Part shown: positions 28,781-42,188 of the stretch, piece after piece | How the letters are laid out: every line of letters begins with the position of its first letter | Numbering within the stretch: position 1 is the first letter of the stretch | Source: Hyaloraphidium curvatum | Taxonomy: Eukaryota > Monoblepharomycota > Hyaloraphidiomycetes > Hyaloraphidiales > Hyaloraphidiaceae | Direction: 5' to 3' | DNA length: 64,000 nt | Assembly: GCA_025558095.1 (NCBI GenBank) | Contig: JAIVFI010000021.1 | Location: 434,001-498,000 of the forward strand | Translations under genes and position numbers: made by a program | The notes under the pieces: model-generated | Told to the model about the DNA's origin: nothing | Databases searched by the model: none | The model's input: only the letters and a program-made list of their open reading frames with translations

Positions 28781-31512
28781 ATGACGCCGCTGCGGCGCGC
28801 TGCGGCCGCGTGGCTCGCGCTGCAGCTCGCGGTCCTCGCGGCGAGCGCGGCGGCCGGCTGGCGGCGGGACGCGCGTCCCCCTGGCGACGCGGTGGTCGTC
28901 GGGTCCGACGGCGCGTGCGGCGCGGCGGTGCTGGCTGCGCGGCTGCGGGCGGCGGGGTTCGCGCCGCGGCTCGTCGTTGCGGGCGGCGTGCGCGGCGCGG
29001 CGCGGCCTGCGGGTGCTGCGCGGCTGCGCGTCGCCGCGGCGCCGACCGACGCGTCGCCCGCCGTGCGCGCCGCCGCCGCCGTGCTGCGCGCCGCCGCCGC
29101 GCGGCCCCCGCCGCTGCTCGCCGCCGCCGACGCCGCGCCCGCGTTCCTCGCACTCGCCGCGCGCCGCGCGGGCGCCCCCGCGCTCGCGCACTCGGCGGTC
29201 GCCGTCGCAGGCTGCGCAGACCGCGCCGCCGCCTGGTTCCGCGCCGCCGTCGAGGCGCCCGCGGACGGCCCCGCCGGCCCCGTGCCGCTGATCGGCGCAG
29301 CCGCCTACTTCCCCGCAGACCCGCGCGATCTGCACGCCGCCTTCATGCAGCGCCGCACCGCCGAGTGGGCCGACGCGTCCCTGGCGTCGACCCTACCGCT
29401 GATCGGGCCCGCCCTCGCCCTCGCGCCCGCGGGGTCGCGCTTCGGCGTGCTCGTGGTCCTGGCCGCCTCGCCGGCGGCGATGCTCGCCGAGCTGCCGTTT
29501 GTGCTGCCCGCCCTCGGCCCGCTGCTGACTGGCTCCCATTCGCACCTCACCCTCGACTTGGTGGCGCTCCGCCCGACCGACGAGCTCGGCGCGATCGGGC
29601 CGTCTCGGCTGGACGCTCGCTCCCTGTCCACAGCGATCCGGGCGCTGGTACCTCCCGGGTTCCGAAGGTGGAACATCACAACGGATGTGACCGTGGACCA
29701 GGCGCTGGAGCGCCTGGCATCCCCGGCTGCCGAAGGAACACGCCTCGCGGTGGTCCTGCCATGGCCTTCCGAGGACCAAGGTCGGTGCATCTTCGCTTCG
29801 ATTGCGGCACTGGGAGTTCCAGCAGTTGCCGTGCGAGGCGAGCGAGTGTACGCCTCCGCGGAGGACGTGCCCATTGCGGCGTGGCGCGACGGTGCCAGCC
29901 TCCTTCGGGCCGTGGAGGCACTGCTGGCGGGCGAGGCGGGCCGGCCCCATCGCGATCCCGTGCCTCAAGGCGATCTGGCAACGATCATGTCGATCTTGCC
30001 ACGAACAACCGAGCGGCCGCTGATATCCCGCGCAAAGCTGCCCCCCGTTTCCGTGGTTGTGACTGTCCACAATCGCTACGATTTCCTGGAGCAGGCCCTG
30101 CTTTCCCTCCACCGGCAAACGTATCGAGGATCGATCGAGACCATCGTGGTCGACGATGGATCGGAAGAGGCAGCCGCTGCCAATATCACCGCGATCGTAG
30201 CCAGGATACGCGAGTTGCCTGGAGCTGGTGTCGCGGGAAATCGGATGTGGAAGCTTCTTCGGCTCCCGCGGAATGTGTACCTCGGAGGCGCACGGAATCG
30301 GGGAAGGCGTCTGGTCACCGCGCCGTGGATCATGTTCATGGACGACGACAATGTCGGTACGTAATGGAGCTTGCCGTGTGACGTGCGGTCTGAAAGTTTC
30401 GTCCAGCCAAACCGCAGGAGGTGCAAGTCTTCGTCAATGCGCTGCTGTCGTCTCCGGACACGGCAATCTTCACCTGCCAGTCCGATTCCTTCTCGGGCGC
30501 GGACCCTCCCAAGGAACCCGTCGCCAATCCGGCGCTGATCGAGTACAATTTCTTGCCCTTTGGCGGCTCGGCCGCCGGCGGGGTGTTTGAAAACGTCTAC
30601 GGCGATGCCAACTTCATCGTGCGTGCGTCTGTTCTGGACGAGCTCGGCGGATTTAGCGAGGACCGCGCAAGCTTCGAGGACTGGGAGCTTTTGGTCCGGG
30701 CGCAGACGAGCGGTTTCGAAGTGGCGGTCATTCCGGAGGTGCTCTTTTGGAAGCGGACGCTGGGGGACTCGATGCTCCGAGTCAACGCGCGTGGTGCTGC
30801 CGCCGCCTTTGGGTCAGCTTGGAGGACGCTTCGGCCTTACGTCGGGATTCTGCCGGGGAGGATCGGGGGCCGTTTGCTCTCATCCCGGAAGGAAGCTCTG
30901 GCCACCACCGAGTTCGCGGACAGCATTCTCCTGGCCGGGGACTCGTGGGAGCAATGGAGCAAAGTGCAAGGCACGGGCGGGTGGCACGTGGGGTACCGAG
31001 AAAGGACCGCGGCCGCTTTGGGACCGTTTGTGCCCTTTGGCGCAGCTGAACGGACAGCCAGCGGGTGGGAGCTCTTCGGAGATCCTCCGCTGCCCCGATG
31101 GCTGCATGCCTCAAGGGGCAAGCAGCACGGTGCTGTCGGGGACGGCGGCAAGGGGTTCGTCGTGGTGCGGCGCTGGATAAGCTCCGTCGTCGGCAATGGC
31201 GAGGCCAGGTTGACTGCTACGAGACCCGATCACGTGGGATCGTGCGGCGATGGCTCGGAGTTATCGATCGCCGTTCTGGCTCCAGCTTCCGCTTCTACTC
31301 CACGCAGAGTAGCAGATGGTGGCGAGAAAGTCCTCGTCGCCGTCGCGGGCCGTCCGGGCACCGAGACAGCTAGGGAGACTCTGTTGCGACTGAACGTCAC
31401 CGTCAATGTCGGGACCATCGTGGAGTTCCGACAGGACCCTTTGCGCACCGCCGAGTGCGATGAACTGTGGGTCCGGGGGTCGATCGTCGTTTTGCGCGAA
31501 CCTGCACCGTGA
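28781..31512 (+). CDS. Large Golgi-type glycosyltransferase with a GT2 domain
   Basis: Two exons, 28781-30356 and 30407-31512, join across a 50-nt phase-1 intron and give 893 residues. The N-terminus has a signal anchor (WLALQLAVLAASAAAGW) and an Ala-rich lumenal domain of about 400 residues with a Rossmann-like feel (DAVVVGSDGACGAAVLAARL). A GT2 fold begins near residue 425: PPVSVVVTVHNRYDFLEQAL, IETIVVDDGS, GGARNRG, and the DXD-type FMDDDN just before the intron. Then come GDANFIVRASVLDELGGF and FEDWELLVRA. The tail of about 200 residues is uncharacterised. Third-position GC is extreme in exon 1. Confidence 0.82.
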
Positions 31513-31614
31513 GACAAGCAGAGCGAGTGGGATACGGGAAAGGCGGCGTTGCTCGCGATCGCGGCGTGGGCACGATGAGTCTGTACTCGTATCAAACATT
31601 CATGTCGGCTTCAA

Positions 31615-33769
<2,155 letters not shown>

Positions 33770-33813
33770 TCACGCGCCGCGCTGCCGGCCCGGCCGCAGG
33801 CGGCATTGGTACG

Positions 33814-34099
33814 ATGCGGCGCCCAATCGAATCGTTGGCTCGCGCGGCGGTCGATTGCTCTGTAACGGTAGATCCCGTGCTCTGTGCCGTGATGCGTCCC
33901 ATGACTCCGTGGCCTGAAGTCGATTGCGTACGGACGTTGCATCGGGGGGAAGGTTGATTCTTCGCAGGACGTGTCGCGCGATGCGTGCGCCAAGGAGTTC
34001 AAGGCGTTCCAGGAATGCTTCAAGAGATCAGTCAGTACATTGAAGGCTCCTACTCGTTTTCTGCTCAAAGCCGGGCAACAGATGCGGCGCGGCCGATGA
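33814..34099 (+). CDS. Twin CX9C CHCH-domain protein, NDUFAF8-like
   Basis: Exons 33814-33867 and 33920-34099 (52-nt intron, phase 0) encode 77 residues. Splicing creates the first CX9C motif exactly (CSVTSIAYGRC). The second is CAKEFKAFQEC. The YGRC block, the spacing of about 16 residues and the CAKEF-x-x-x-x-CF ending match NDUFAF8/C17orf89, a complex I assembly partner. Such proteins are imported through Mia40 into the mitochondrial intermembrane space. The gene is too short and split to show as one ORF. It is convergent with ANKRD13 (100 bp between stops). Confidence 0.75.
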
Positions 34100-34199
34100 A
34101 ACTCGGAAGCGGCGTTCGACACAGCATTGGCGGCAAGACTTCAGCCCAGAGTATTGCCCCGCCGCATGGGGCCGGCACACTCCATGAATCCGCGGGGCA

Positions 34200-36179
34200 T
34201 CAGAGCACTCCTTCATCGTCCGCGAGGCGTTGAATGACGATTCCAGGCTTGTACTGCGGCGAAATGTCAAACATGCTCTTGTCTATCGGATGAGTGCTGC
34301 TGAAATTGTGGAATGTGACGATTGCTTTCAGAACCGACAGGATTGGAAGCTCTGTTCCCTTTGGTCAGCGGAGTTTCGCTACGCCGAAGTGGAACCCACC
34401 AATCTTCACGGGAAAGCCCTCCGGCAACTTGGCACCCATTACCTCCCTCAGCTGAGTCATATGCGAATTACTGCCAAATCCCAGCAAGTCCAGCAGCGGC
34501 ATAATGGTGTCGAGATCCGGCATGGATCCGACCGCCCCAACGGCCTGCGCGTCATTCCCATCTGCAGTCATCCAAAGCTGTGCAGAGAAGTTGTATGAAG
34601 ACTCCTTGACCTTGCGCGGACGCCCTAGATGGACGTAATCCGTGTTCGCTGCCGTAAAATATTCGTTGTACGTGATGGAGGGAAATGGAGGTTGTGGCAG
34701 CGAAGGAACCTGGATCACGGATCTTCAGTCACGCAAAAGAGGGTGAACGAGGTGTTGTAACTCCCACAAACTGTTTGAGACTGTCGTACGACGATGCAAC
34801 GTCGTTCAGCATGCGCTCCACATCTTCCTCCGTCTCGGGCACTTCAACGTCGTCGAAACTTCCAGGAACAGCTCCAGGATCCTCCCCATCTGGTGAGGTG
34901 GAGATGACTGCACTGGTCTTCTCCTTCTCGACCGGCTTTTGCGGAGCTCCATCGGATCCCTTGGCGGTATCGAGGGCGGCCTTTCGCTCCTTCTCCTTCT
35001 TGTCCCACGCTTCGACCTCATCCAAGTGTTCCTTGCGGGTCTTGGAGATGACCTTGATCCCATCCACGTTCCATACTGCCGACTACCCTTTAGCTTATGT
35101 GGCGATAGAAGCGGAAACCGGCATACCGCGGGTCTGGAAAGCACCAACCGCTTCGTTTCGTTCCTCTTTCCGCCACCATCCGGTTGTCGCCCGGGAAAAC
35201 TTGATCTGATCAACTGGCACGTGTGGAACGGTGAAGATGGAAGTTCTCAAGCTGTACGAGACCGTCTGTGCCCGCGACTCCTCGGTATCTTCCCGTTGCC
35301 TCGGCGGGTAGACTGTCAACGTCAGCGTCAAGCGCGAGCTAAGCGCGCGGCTTCCTCCACCTTTCTGGTAGACCTTGTTCTCGTGATCCACCAAGTATGT
35401 CACCGGCCCTTGCTCATCGTCGACCTTGAAGATGATGCTAACATCGCCCCGGATCCAACGCAAGTTTTCGAGCCCAATAAGAGTCGTGTCGACCCGCACG
35501 GATGTGTCCCTTTTCCAGATCTTATACGTGTCACAGGGGCAAAGACGGGCAAGAAGGGGCACCCAGGAAGAAAAGCTCCACGTCATTTCGAGGTAGAAGT
35601 TTGGAACCGTCTAAAGGAGCGCGTCTGAACACGTCGCGCAACTGTCGCACGCAATAATAGAAGCCCACCTTATTGAGCTCTTCGACGATACGCTGGCCTT
35701 TGGCCTCGTACCATGTCGTCAGTTCCTCGTTCCGTTGTGCGAGGATAAGCTCGATCATCTGGCCCGTTTAGCTTAGCCACTGTGCTGCGCACGTGGCAAT
35801 GTGGAATATACCTCTCTGTTGCCGTAGCTCGTTGCTTCTGCGGGACATGGAGCGGCTTCTGTTGGCTTCCGGCGTCTCGCGGCGACCCCGTGTTTCGCCC
35901 ACCCTGCAAAGGCAGCCAGTTGTCCCCGTTCTTGCTCAGCGTCGATGCACCGGCATTTATGAGAAGTTTTGCAATCTCGGTGTATCCCAGCGAAAGTGCC
36001 ATCGTCAAAGGCGTGTGTCCGCGATGGTCGAGGGCGTCGATCCCAGGGTACGGGTGCTGCTTCGAGTAGGGCTCCAAATGCTGCGCCAGTCGCCCGTGCA
36101 TGTTCAGAAACACGAGTCGATGCAGGAAATCATCCTCCGTAGGGTCCAGCGTGTCGAGGTCCACGTCCACGGCCGCCAT
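34200..36179 (-). CDS. ANKRD13-family protein (ankyrin repeats plus GPCR-chaperone domain)
   Basis: Minus-strand exons begin with MAAVDVDLD at 36179 (an upstream in-frame ATG at 36266 is possible). The ankyrin part reads FLNMHGRLAQHLE and DHRGHTPLTMALSLGYTE, followed by AKLLINAGA. The next exons give VRQLRDVFRRAPLDG and the hallmark PCDTYKIWKRDTSVRVDTTL, then GLENLRWIRGDVSIIFK. A charged linker and FPSITYNEYFTA follow. The last splice joins FPVKI to AIVTFHNFSSTH, as in other members. The ubiquitin-interacting motifs of animal ANKRD13A/B/D are not evident. Family members work in endosomal sorting of ubiquitylated receptors or as ER chaperones. Confidence 0.86.
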
Positions 36180-36300
36180 CGCTTTGTGAACTTGGAGATG
36201 AGGACTCCCCCTGATCGCCCGGCCACGCCTGTGCCGACGCCTCCCAGTTGAGCTAGCGACAAGCATCAGATTCCATTATCCTAAGCGTTACATTCATGCT

Positions 36301-37040
36301 TCAAATTGGTTTGATCTTGTGCCGTGACGACGAGGATCAGTTTACAGTGAACCTCGAAACGCCGCGATGGAGCTCACCTTGAAATGCAACGCTATCAAGG
36401 AAAACACCAAGCATTTCAGATCCTGCACGAGGTAATAGAATACTCGGAGGCCCTCGGGATCCTGGCTCTGCTGGATGTCAACCAGCGACCCAATTTTGGA
36501 AGTCTGGAGGGTGACCGTCAGAGAAACGCAAGGCGAGCAAACATGGGGCAGAAGGTACGGTGAACGAAATGTGTTCGTTGTCCATCACGATCTCCAGCTC
36601 CTGGCGCCCCACGCGGTCCGGCATGGGCCACGATTTGTCGTCTTCCCTGCACGCCAAGGTTGAACAAAGGCTCACTCGCCCCGAAACCAGCAGGAACATA
36701 CTTCATGATCTCACTCTCCTGAATGATCCGCTTCAGCTCTTCCATGACTGCTGGCCCAACGTGAACTGGAGGTGGGCAGGAAGAGAGTCTCGTTCACCAG
36801 CGTCCTCAAACGGTGGAGCACATCGATGGACGGACCCTCTTTCCTGATCATGGTGTCGTTTTTGTAGTTGGAGTTGTTCGCGTATCGGAGCTTCCCGTCC
36901 GGCCGGAACTCGAACTCGAGGAACTCGTGGCCGAAGCGGCCCATGTGTCCGACGCTGGCCGTAACACTGCCGTTGAGCGCGCGAACGGATACGATTCGTG
37001 CTTGAACACACTAGTATCTGACGTAGAACTCTTCCTGCAT
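36301..37040 (-). CDS. MAGOH: Mago nashi, exon-junction-complex core protein
   Basis: Six exons: 37040-37012, 36954-36836, 36765-36702, 36646-36559, 36503-36378 and a 15-nt final exon 36315-36301. They sum to 441 nt, giving 146 residues, the usual family length. Splicing restores the family sequence at each junction: [51 protein letters not shown], and ALHFK-IKPI at the end. Mago binds Y14 and locks eIF4A3 on spliced mRNA. Introns are 55-70 nt. It is divergent from the J-domain gene with about 100 bp between starts. Confidence 0.96.
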
Positions 37041-37142
37041 CGTGGGAAAGGGTCGAACGAGTGGTTCGGTCGATAGCTATAGTGCGGCCCGGCGTCGCGC
37101 AGCCCCGCCCAGCAACCCGCCCACGCCGATTCGAATCCACCC

Positions 37143-37840
37143 ATGCTCACATTTTCCCGTGCCAAGCGCGATGCCAGAACGCTCCTGACTGCTGTAGCCG
37201 ATGTCGGCTATTCTGGACATCGATGCCTTCGCGGCGCGCATGTCGCGCACCGTCCGGACAGATTCGCATCGTCCGATCCCTGGGAAGTCCTCGGCGTACC
37301 GCCCAGTGCCACGCGTGAGCAAGTCAAAGCAGGTTCGTCGCCTGGATCGCAAGCATCTATCTCGCTGATGGGAGTCTTACAGCCTATTTCTCTTTGCTGA
37401 TGGAGCTTCATCCCGACCGCGCGGCCCTCAACGAACGAGACCCTGGCAAAGCCAAAGAACAGCTCTTCAAAGTCATGGCGGCGTACGAAATGCTGCGGAG
37501 ACACCACCGACAGACCTCCATGGACAAGCACCGGGCGATGAGGCGGGACGGGGTGCGGACCGGTTTTCCGAACCCTCCGGGGGGCACCAGGCGGTGGGGC
37601 CAGCGTCGGCATCCTTTCGAGAGGACGTACGAAGACGTTGCATTCGGGGGCCAACAGGGAGCGGCTACTTCTGTGCACCAACATGGTCGATGGGCCATCG
37701 AGACCAGAACGAGGAATCGCGCGCTTCTGGTCTGGTTCGGCTCCATCTGCTCGTATTTTGCCTGGGATTTTTCGGAGTTCAGGAAAGGATCGCAGCGAGG
37801 GACCCCGTTCCCGCAACTCCAGATCAGGAGCGTGCGATGA
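37143..37840 (+). CDS. J-domain (DnaJ-like) protein with C-terminal membrane segment
   Basis: Exons 37143-37332 and 37383-37840 (50-nt intron, phase 1) encode 215 residues. The splice completes a J domain: DPWEVLGVPPSATREQVK, AAYFSLLMELHPDR with the HPD tripeptide, and KVMAAYEMLR. The N-terminus is short and basic with no clear signal, perhaps an organelle presequence. A hydrophobic segment near residues 180-197 (ALLVWFGSICSYFAW) could anchor it. It would stimulate an Hsp70 at a membrane. The stop is 2 bp from the stop of the convergent PIG-U gene. Confidence 0.85.
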
Positions 37841-37842
37841 TT

Positions 37843-39540
37843 CTATGGCGCGCGGTGTTGGACCACGAAGCCTCGGTACATGGCGTGTTTCCTGTCGAAG
37901 TCTTGGTGGAGATGAGAAAACCCTGCATCGATCACAACCACGATCTGCGCCAGGTTGAACATGAGCGTCACGGCATAGAAGAAGTTGCTGTTTGCCGATC
38001 CGGCCCAGATCCAGAGGAAGTGGACCGTGGGCCCCAGAATGGCGCTGAGCAGAAAGAACATTGCGGTGGCAAACGGGTTGCGCATGTCTGATGGATGGGC
38101 GCGTGAGGCGTTGTGTGCCTCGAAAGGAGGCTACAGTACCCACACTCGACAACTCCGAGGTGGATCACCAGCAACGGGAAGTACAGAAGAGTGTCGCCCA
38201 GGGAGGGATAGGAACGAAAGATCGAGATGGTGCTCATGATCATGGCGGCCGCAAAGCTTGGGTTTTCCCTTTGGTGATCGGACTTTTAGGACATAGCCTG
38301 CATGCTACCACAAGTACTCGCTTCCATTTGAGTAGAATCGGTGTTGTGAAGACTACTGCTTGAAGTTGGAAGACGATGAGGAAGAACCTCCTGAAGTCTT
38401 GAAAGATCTCGATGAAGAAGTACCACCATAGTCCAGCATTCGGTGTCAGATCCCAAACAGACAACCTGACAGCGTCTTGCCATCAGAGAAGTATGAAACC
38501 GGTCCAAAGCGAGGCCCTCTCACAGGAAACTGTATACGCTACGAAGGAACGCCCACGACCCAGCCGCGAACCGCGACAGCACCAGCAGTACTCCCAGGCA
38601 TTCAGCATAGAGAAGCGCACCCTGCCCGGTTGGTTTGGGTGATCGTCCAGATTGTGTTCAGGACCCAGTTCGCATTTTCTCACCTTGGTTGACGCCTCAG
38701 TCATCAATGCTAGACAGGGCAGCAAAAGGAGTGTCGGATGCATTGACAGGTAAGACACCGCTGCCAGCGAAAACATCGACAGATGCCAGTAGCCTGAATG
38801 GCGATGCTGTTTGGCGTCCCGTCATATGTTTCTCCGCCCCATGCAACCTACCCTCTGCCGCAGAGGCGATAGCAACTGAGACAGCAACATTGCTAAAGCA
38901 TGACGTGGATCGCGCGATGCAGTTCGCAACCGAAAGGGGGTTGAGGAGGAAAGCAAGTCCTCCGGCCGAAGGGCCGATCCTTCTCGTCAGCGCTTGGAAC
39001 TCTATGCGCCCCGCTGCCTTCATCGACATCGCTTCGCCGATCAGCTTGTCGCGAGCATTCTCCTCGGCAGATATCCGTTGCTCGATGACATCGGCGTTCG
39101 GAATGGCACGGCCGAGGCGGACCAGAGCAACCGCGGTGACGGCGTCGGAAGCCGCATAGATGACGGACACGACCAACGCTGGCAAATTCTGAAGGAACTC
39201 GAAAAAATAGAGCATCAGCGGAGGCTGGAGAGTGCGCAGTTGACGTTAGCTTCTTGAAGGCTGACTGACGTGCTCCTGCACCGTACATGGTGCAGGAGGT
39301 CTCCATCGTAAGCAGAAAGGCCGCTCCGCCTAAGGAAGACGCCCTCTTCCACTGCGGGATACCGGAGGAGTTTCATTCATTCGCCGTTCGAGGCTTGAAC
39401 GCGCGTGGCCTACAGCGCTGGTAGCTGGAATCCGGAGTCGAGAGCTCGATTCGTCCGACGAGCGAGTCGCGATCCATAACAAGGGGAAGAACGATTCGCA
39501 AGAGGAAGCCAAGGAGGAATAGGAGCCGAGGGCTCGGCAT
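37843..39540 (-). CDS. PIGU: GPI transamidase subunit PIG-U
   Basis: Minus-strand exons begin at the ATG at 39540 (LLFLLGFLLRIVLPL, transmembrane 1). They continue with EEGVFLRRSGLSAYDGDLL, then PPLMLYFFEFLQ, VIYAASDAVTAVAL, and LAFLLNPLSVANCIARST. After these come AVSYLSMHPTLLLLPCLAL, DLTPNAGLWWYFFIEIF, ISIFRSYPSLGDTLLYFPL and the final SANSNFFYAVTLMFNLAQI. This is the family order with about nine hydrophobic segments. PIG-U recognises the lipid anchor in the GPI transamidase complex of the ER. At least five short introns interrupt it; I did not fix every junction. Confidence 0.9.
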
Positions 39541-39988
39541 CCTGTCTCGCCGCGGGACCAGCGCAGTCGGTGCGCGCGGAGCAAGTCCCTGGCTGCACCA
39601 CAAATCACACATCTTCTCCTCTCCGACCCCTTCCTCTTCGATGGAACGAACCTGCACGGTAGGGCAGAATCCCGCTTAACTTTGGCCACGGCTGGACCGC
39701 TGCGAGGGCGGAGCTGGTAAGGACGATCTCGACATCGCGGAGGCTGATCTTTCATGGAGGTACCTGAGCGCCAAAGCAGAGACCCCATGGACGACCATGA
39801 CGAGCAAGGACATATTCTAACGGAGCATCTTAATCACGATCGTTTGAGTTGCTTCACTGAAGGAATACACGGAAGGGAGCTGCGTCAGATAGGTCGCGAA
39901 GAAACGTTCAAACCTGGAGCGGTGGCCAAAACTCACGCTGGAGAGAGGAAGCGTTAGTGCAGGCCTGGCGGAGGAGACGAAACACCGA
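39541..39988. other. Gap between PIG-U and profilin
   Basis: I see no gene here. The stretch probably holds the PIG-U promoter and the profilin 3' end. Confidence 0.5.
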
Positions 39989-40528
39989 CTAGTTCACGCT
40001 AATGAGGTAATCCGCCAGGCCTTCGACGACCTTCGTGCACTCCCCAGGCTGGATAGGCTCCTCGTACTCCCCGATGATCACCGCTTGCTTCGTCTTCACG
40101 CAGGCAATGCCTCCCGCACCTGCGCATCCTTAAGAATGCCATTCATGGCAGTTGGACCAGACGTCTTACCCTTCTTGCCATAAATGGAGCGGTCGTCGGC
40201 CCTGAGCACGATGTACTTTCGGATGTGAACAGAAACTGAGTAGTAGTTAATCGTGATGAAGCAGTTCAAGGCACCTTCACGCCTGCAAGAGTGAGACCGC
40301 TTGCACGAGCCCCCGACGGGTCCTTGAAGGCCTTGAAGAGAGCTTGAAACTCCGGCGCCGAAATCTGCAGTTCCACATGGAATCGCGCCCGAAGCACATC
40401 TACACAGCCCAACCGACCGCGAAGCCCTTCGATGTTGCCCACAAGCTCCCGTCGTGTCCGTGAATCGCGGCCTTGGTCACCTTCGCGGTCCCGAGGAGGT
40501 TGTTGTCGACGTACGCTTGCCAGGACAT
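39989..40528 (-). CDS. Profilin
   Basis: Four exons: 40528-40418, 40364-40275, 40215-40170 and 40119-39989. Introns are 50-59 nt. The total is 378 nt, 125 residues, the standard size. The start [13 protein letters not shown] and the ends [28 protein letters not shown] and [16 protein letters not shown] are diagnostic. Profilin binds actin monomers, proline-rich ligands and phosphoinositides. No single exon is long enough to stand out as an ORF. It shares a bidirectional 196-bp promoter region with the MO25 gene. Confidence 0.95.
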
Positions 40529-40724
40529 CTTGGCGAGTCGGCCGCTGCGCGACATGAGATCCGAGAATTAAAAGCAGACTGGACGGATCTCACGTTATCA
40601 GAAAGGAGAGTGGAACAAGCTGTCTGCGGGCGCCGGGGTCGGAGTCCGAGTCCGATAAACGCGCGCGGGCGCCGCCGACGCGGTGGCCGACGCGTCCACA
40701 CACGACAGGTGGACGCGCCAAATC

Positions 40725-42178
40725 ATGTCTTTTCTATTCAAAACGAAGCCAAGAGCTCCACCGGATCTCGTGCGCCAGACCAAGGATGCAATTCATCGGA
40801 TCGAACGCGACCCTGAGCGGAGAAAGGTGTTCTAGATCACTGAGGCCACTAGATTCTTCAGACTCAATCGGAGCTTTCTCACGCCCTACTTCTCTCGTGC
40901 AAGCCCGCGGAAGACCTTGCCAAATGCCTTTTGGAAATGAAGCGCGTTCTGCATGGTGGCGGAGGTGGCTTCCATCCACGCGCGCTGCGCAGATTCGGCG
41001 GCGTCGAAGCCAATCGTAAACCGCACAGATACGCCCCCGAATCCGGAACAGAATTCCCTCCTAGCCCAGGAGATTTACTCGCAGGACATTCTTCCTCTCG
41101 TTGTGGCTAATATGGGGAGCCTTGATTTCGAGGTACACTCGTCCGCGCCCCCATGGCCTCGGAGGCGTTCATATCGTTGTTGGGATGTCCCGCTGCAGTC
41201 TCGCAAGGATGTTGTTCAAATACTCGGCAGCTTGCTTCGAAGACAAATTGGCACAAGGTTCCCAACCGTGGAGTACCTTGTGTCGAAGGAGGATACCCTC
41301 GCCCTCCTCGTCTGCGGGTTGTGTTCGTGCCTGAAGGCTGCTGCACACAATCTCATGCGTTTTTTGTCCAGATACGATAATCCAGATATCGCATTGCACT
41401 GCGGGGCCATCTTGCGCGAGGTTGCAAAACACGAAGCGTTGACCAAACTGATCCTGACGTCGCAATCCATTTGGTGCTTCTTTCGTTGGCTCGATGCTCC
41501 GGCGTTTGATCTTGCGAGCGACGCATGGGCAACGTTTCGAGTAAGCTCAAGTTTCATTACCGAATCTTCGTGTCCTGAAAGTCGTCCAGGAGCTGCTGAT
41601 TTGCCACAAGCAAATCGCGTTCGAGTTCTTGAATGCCAACTTCGCGGACGTGAGTCCCTCAAAAGACGTGCACCCTCGCGCTAATGTGGCTGGATGATAG
41701 TTCTTTGCTGGCCTTGGCAAGCTGCTGGAGTCTCCTTCGTACCTGAGTCGATTGCTGTCGCTGCGGCTCTTGTCCGAAATTCTGCTCGAACGCACGAATC
41801 ATCCGGTTTTGGAGCGTTGGACTTCGGATGCCGACCACCTGAAGCGAATCATGACACTGCTACGTGACAAGAGCCGCGGGATCGCAACGGAAGCGTTTGG
41901 CATTTTCAAGGCATGCCTTCTTCCAGTGAAAAAGAGACCATCTCGTTGACGCTACAGGCCGTTAGATCTTTGTTGCGACGCCGGACAAAAGCCCCGCGAT
42001 CGCGGACATTCTCCGGAAGAACAAAGAAAGGCTCGTGTTGTTCTTGGGGTCATTCGCTGATCGATCAGGTGCGTTCCGTCAGACGACCGGGGAGGTGCCT
42101 CCGTAACTTGAACGCCCAGACGACGAGCGTCTCGTAGAGGAAAAGATGTCAATTCTTCAGCAGATCGAAGCGATGTGA
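40725..42178 (+). CDS. MO25/CAB39-family scaffold protein
   Basis: The start MSFLFKTKPRAPPDLV at 40725 matches the MO25 N-terminus. Further exons read SLLAQEIYSQDILPLVV, then KDVVQILGSLLRRQIGTRFP and YLVSKEDTLALL. These are followed by NPDIALHCGAILREVAKHEA, FFRWLDAPAFDLASDAWATF, LRDKSRGIATEAFGIFK and DERLVEEKMSILQQIEAM at the stop. First intron 40827-40903 (77 nt); the second is unusually short (37 nt in my best model). MO25 is an Armadillo-type activator of STE20/LKB1-class kinases (Hym1/Pmo25 in yeast RAM/MOR pathways). Downstream introns were read by homology, so exact junctions are approximate. Confidence 0.9.
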
Positions 42179-42188
42179 CCCGTTTACA

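Noticed and set aside
28810..30381. A 523-codon plus-strand ORF in another frame of the GT2 gene
   Set aside because: It is an arginine/alanine-rich shadow of the very GC-rich coding strand; only the 28781 frame has GT2 motifs. The similar 301-codon frame over the sulfotransferase (52459-53364) was rejected for the same reason.
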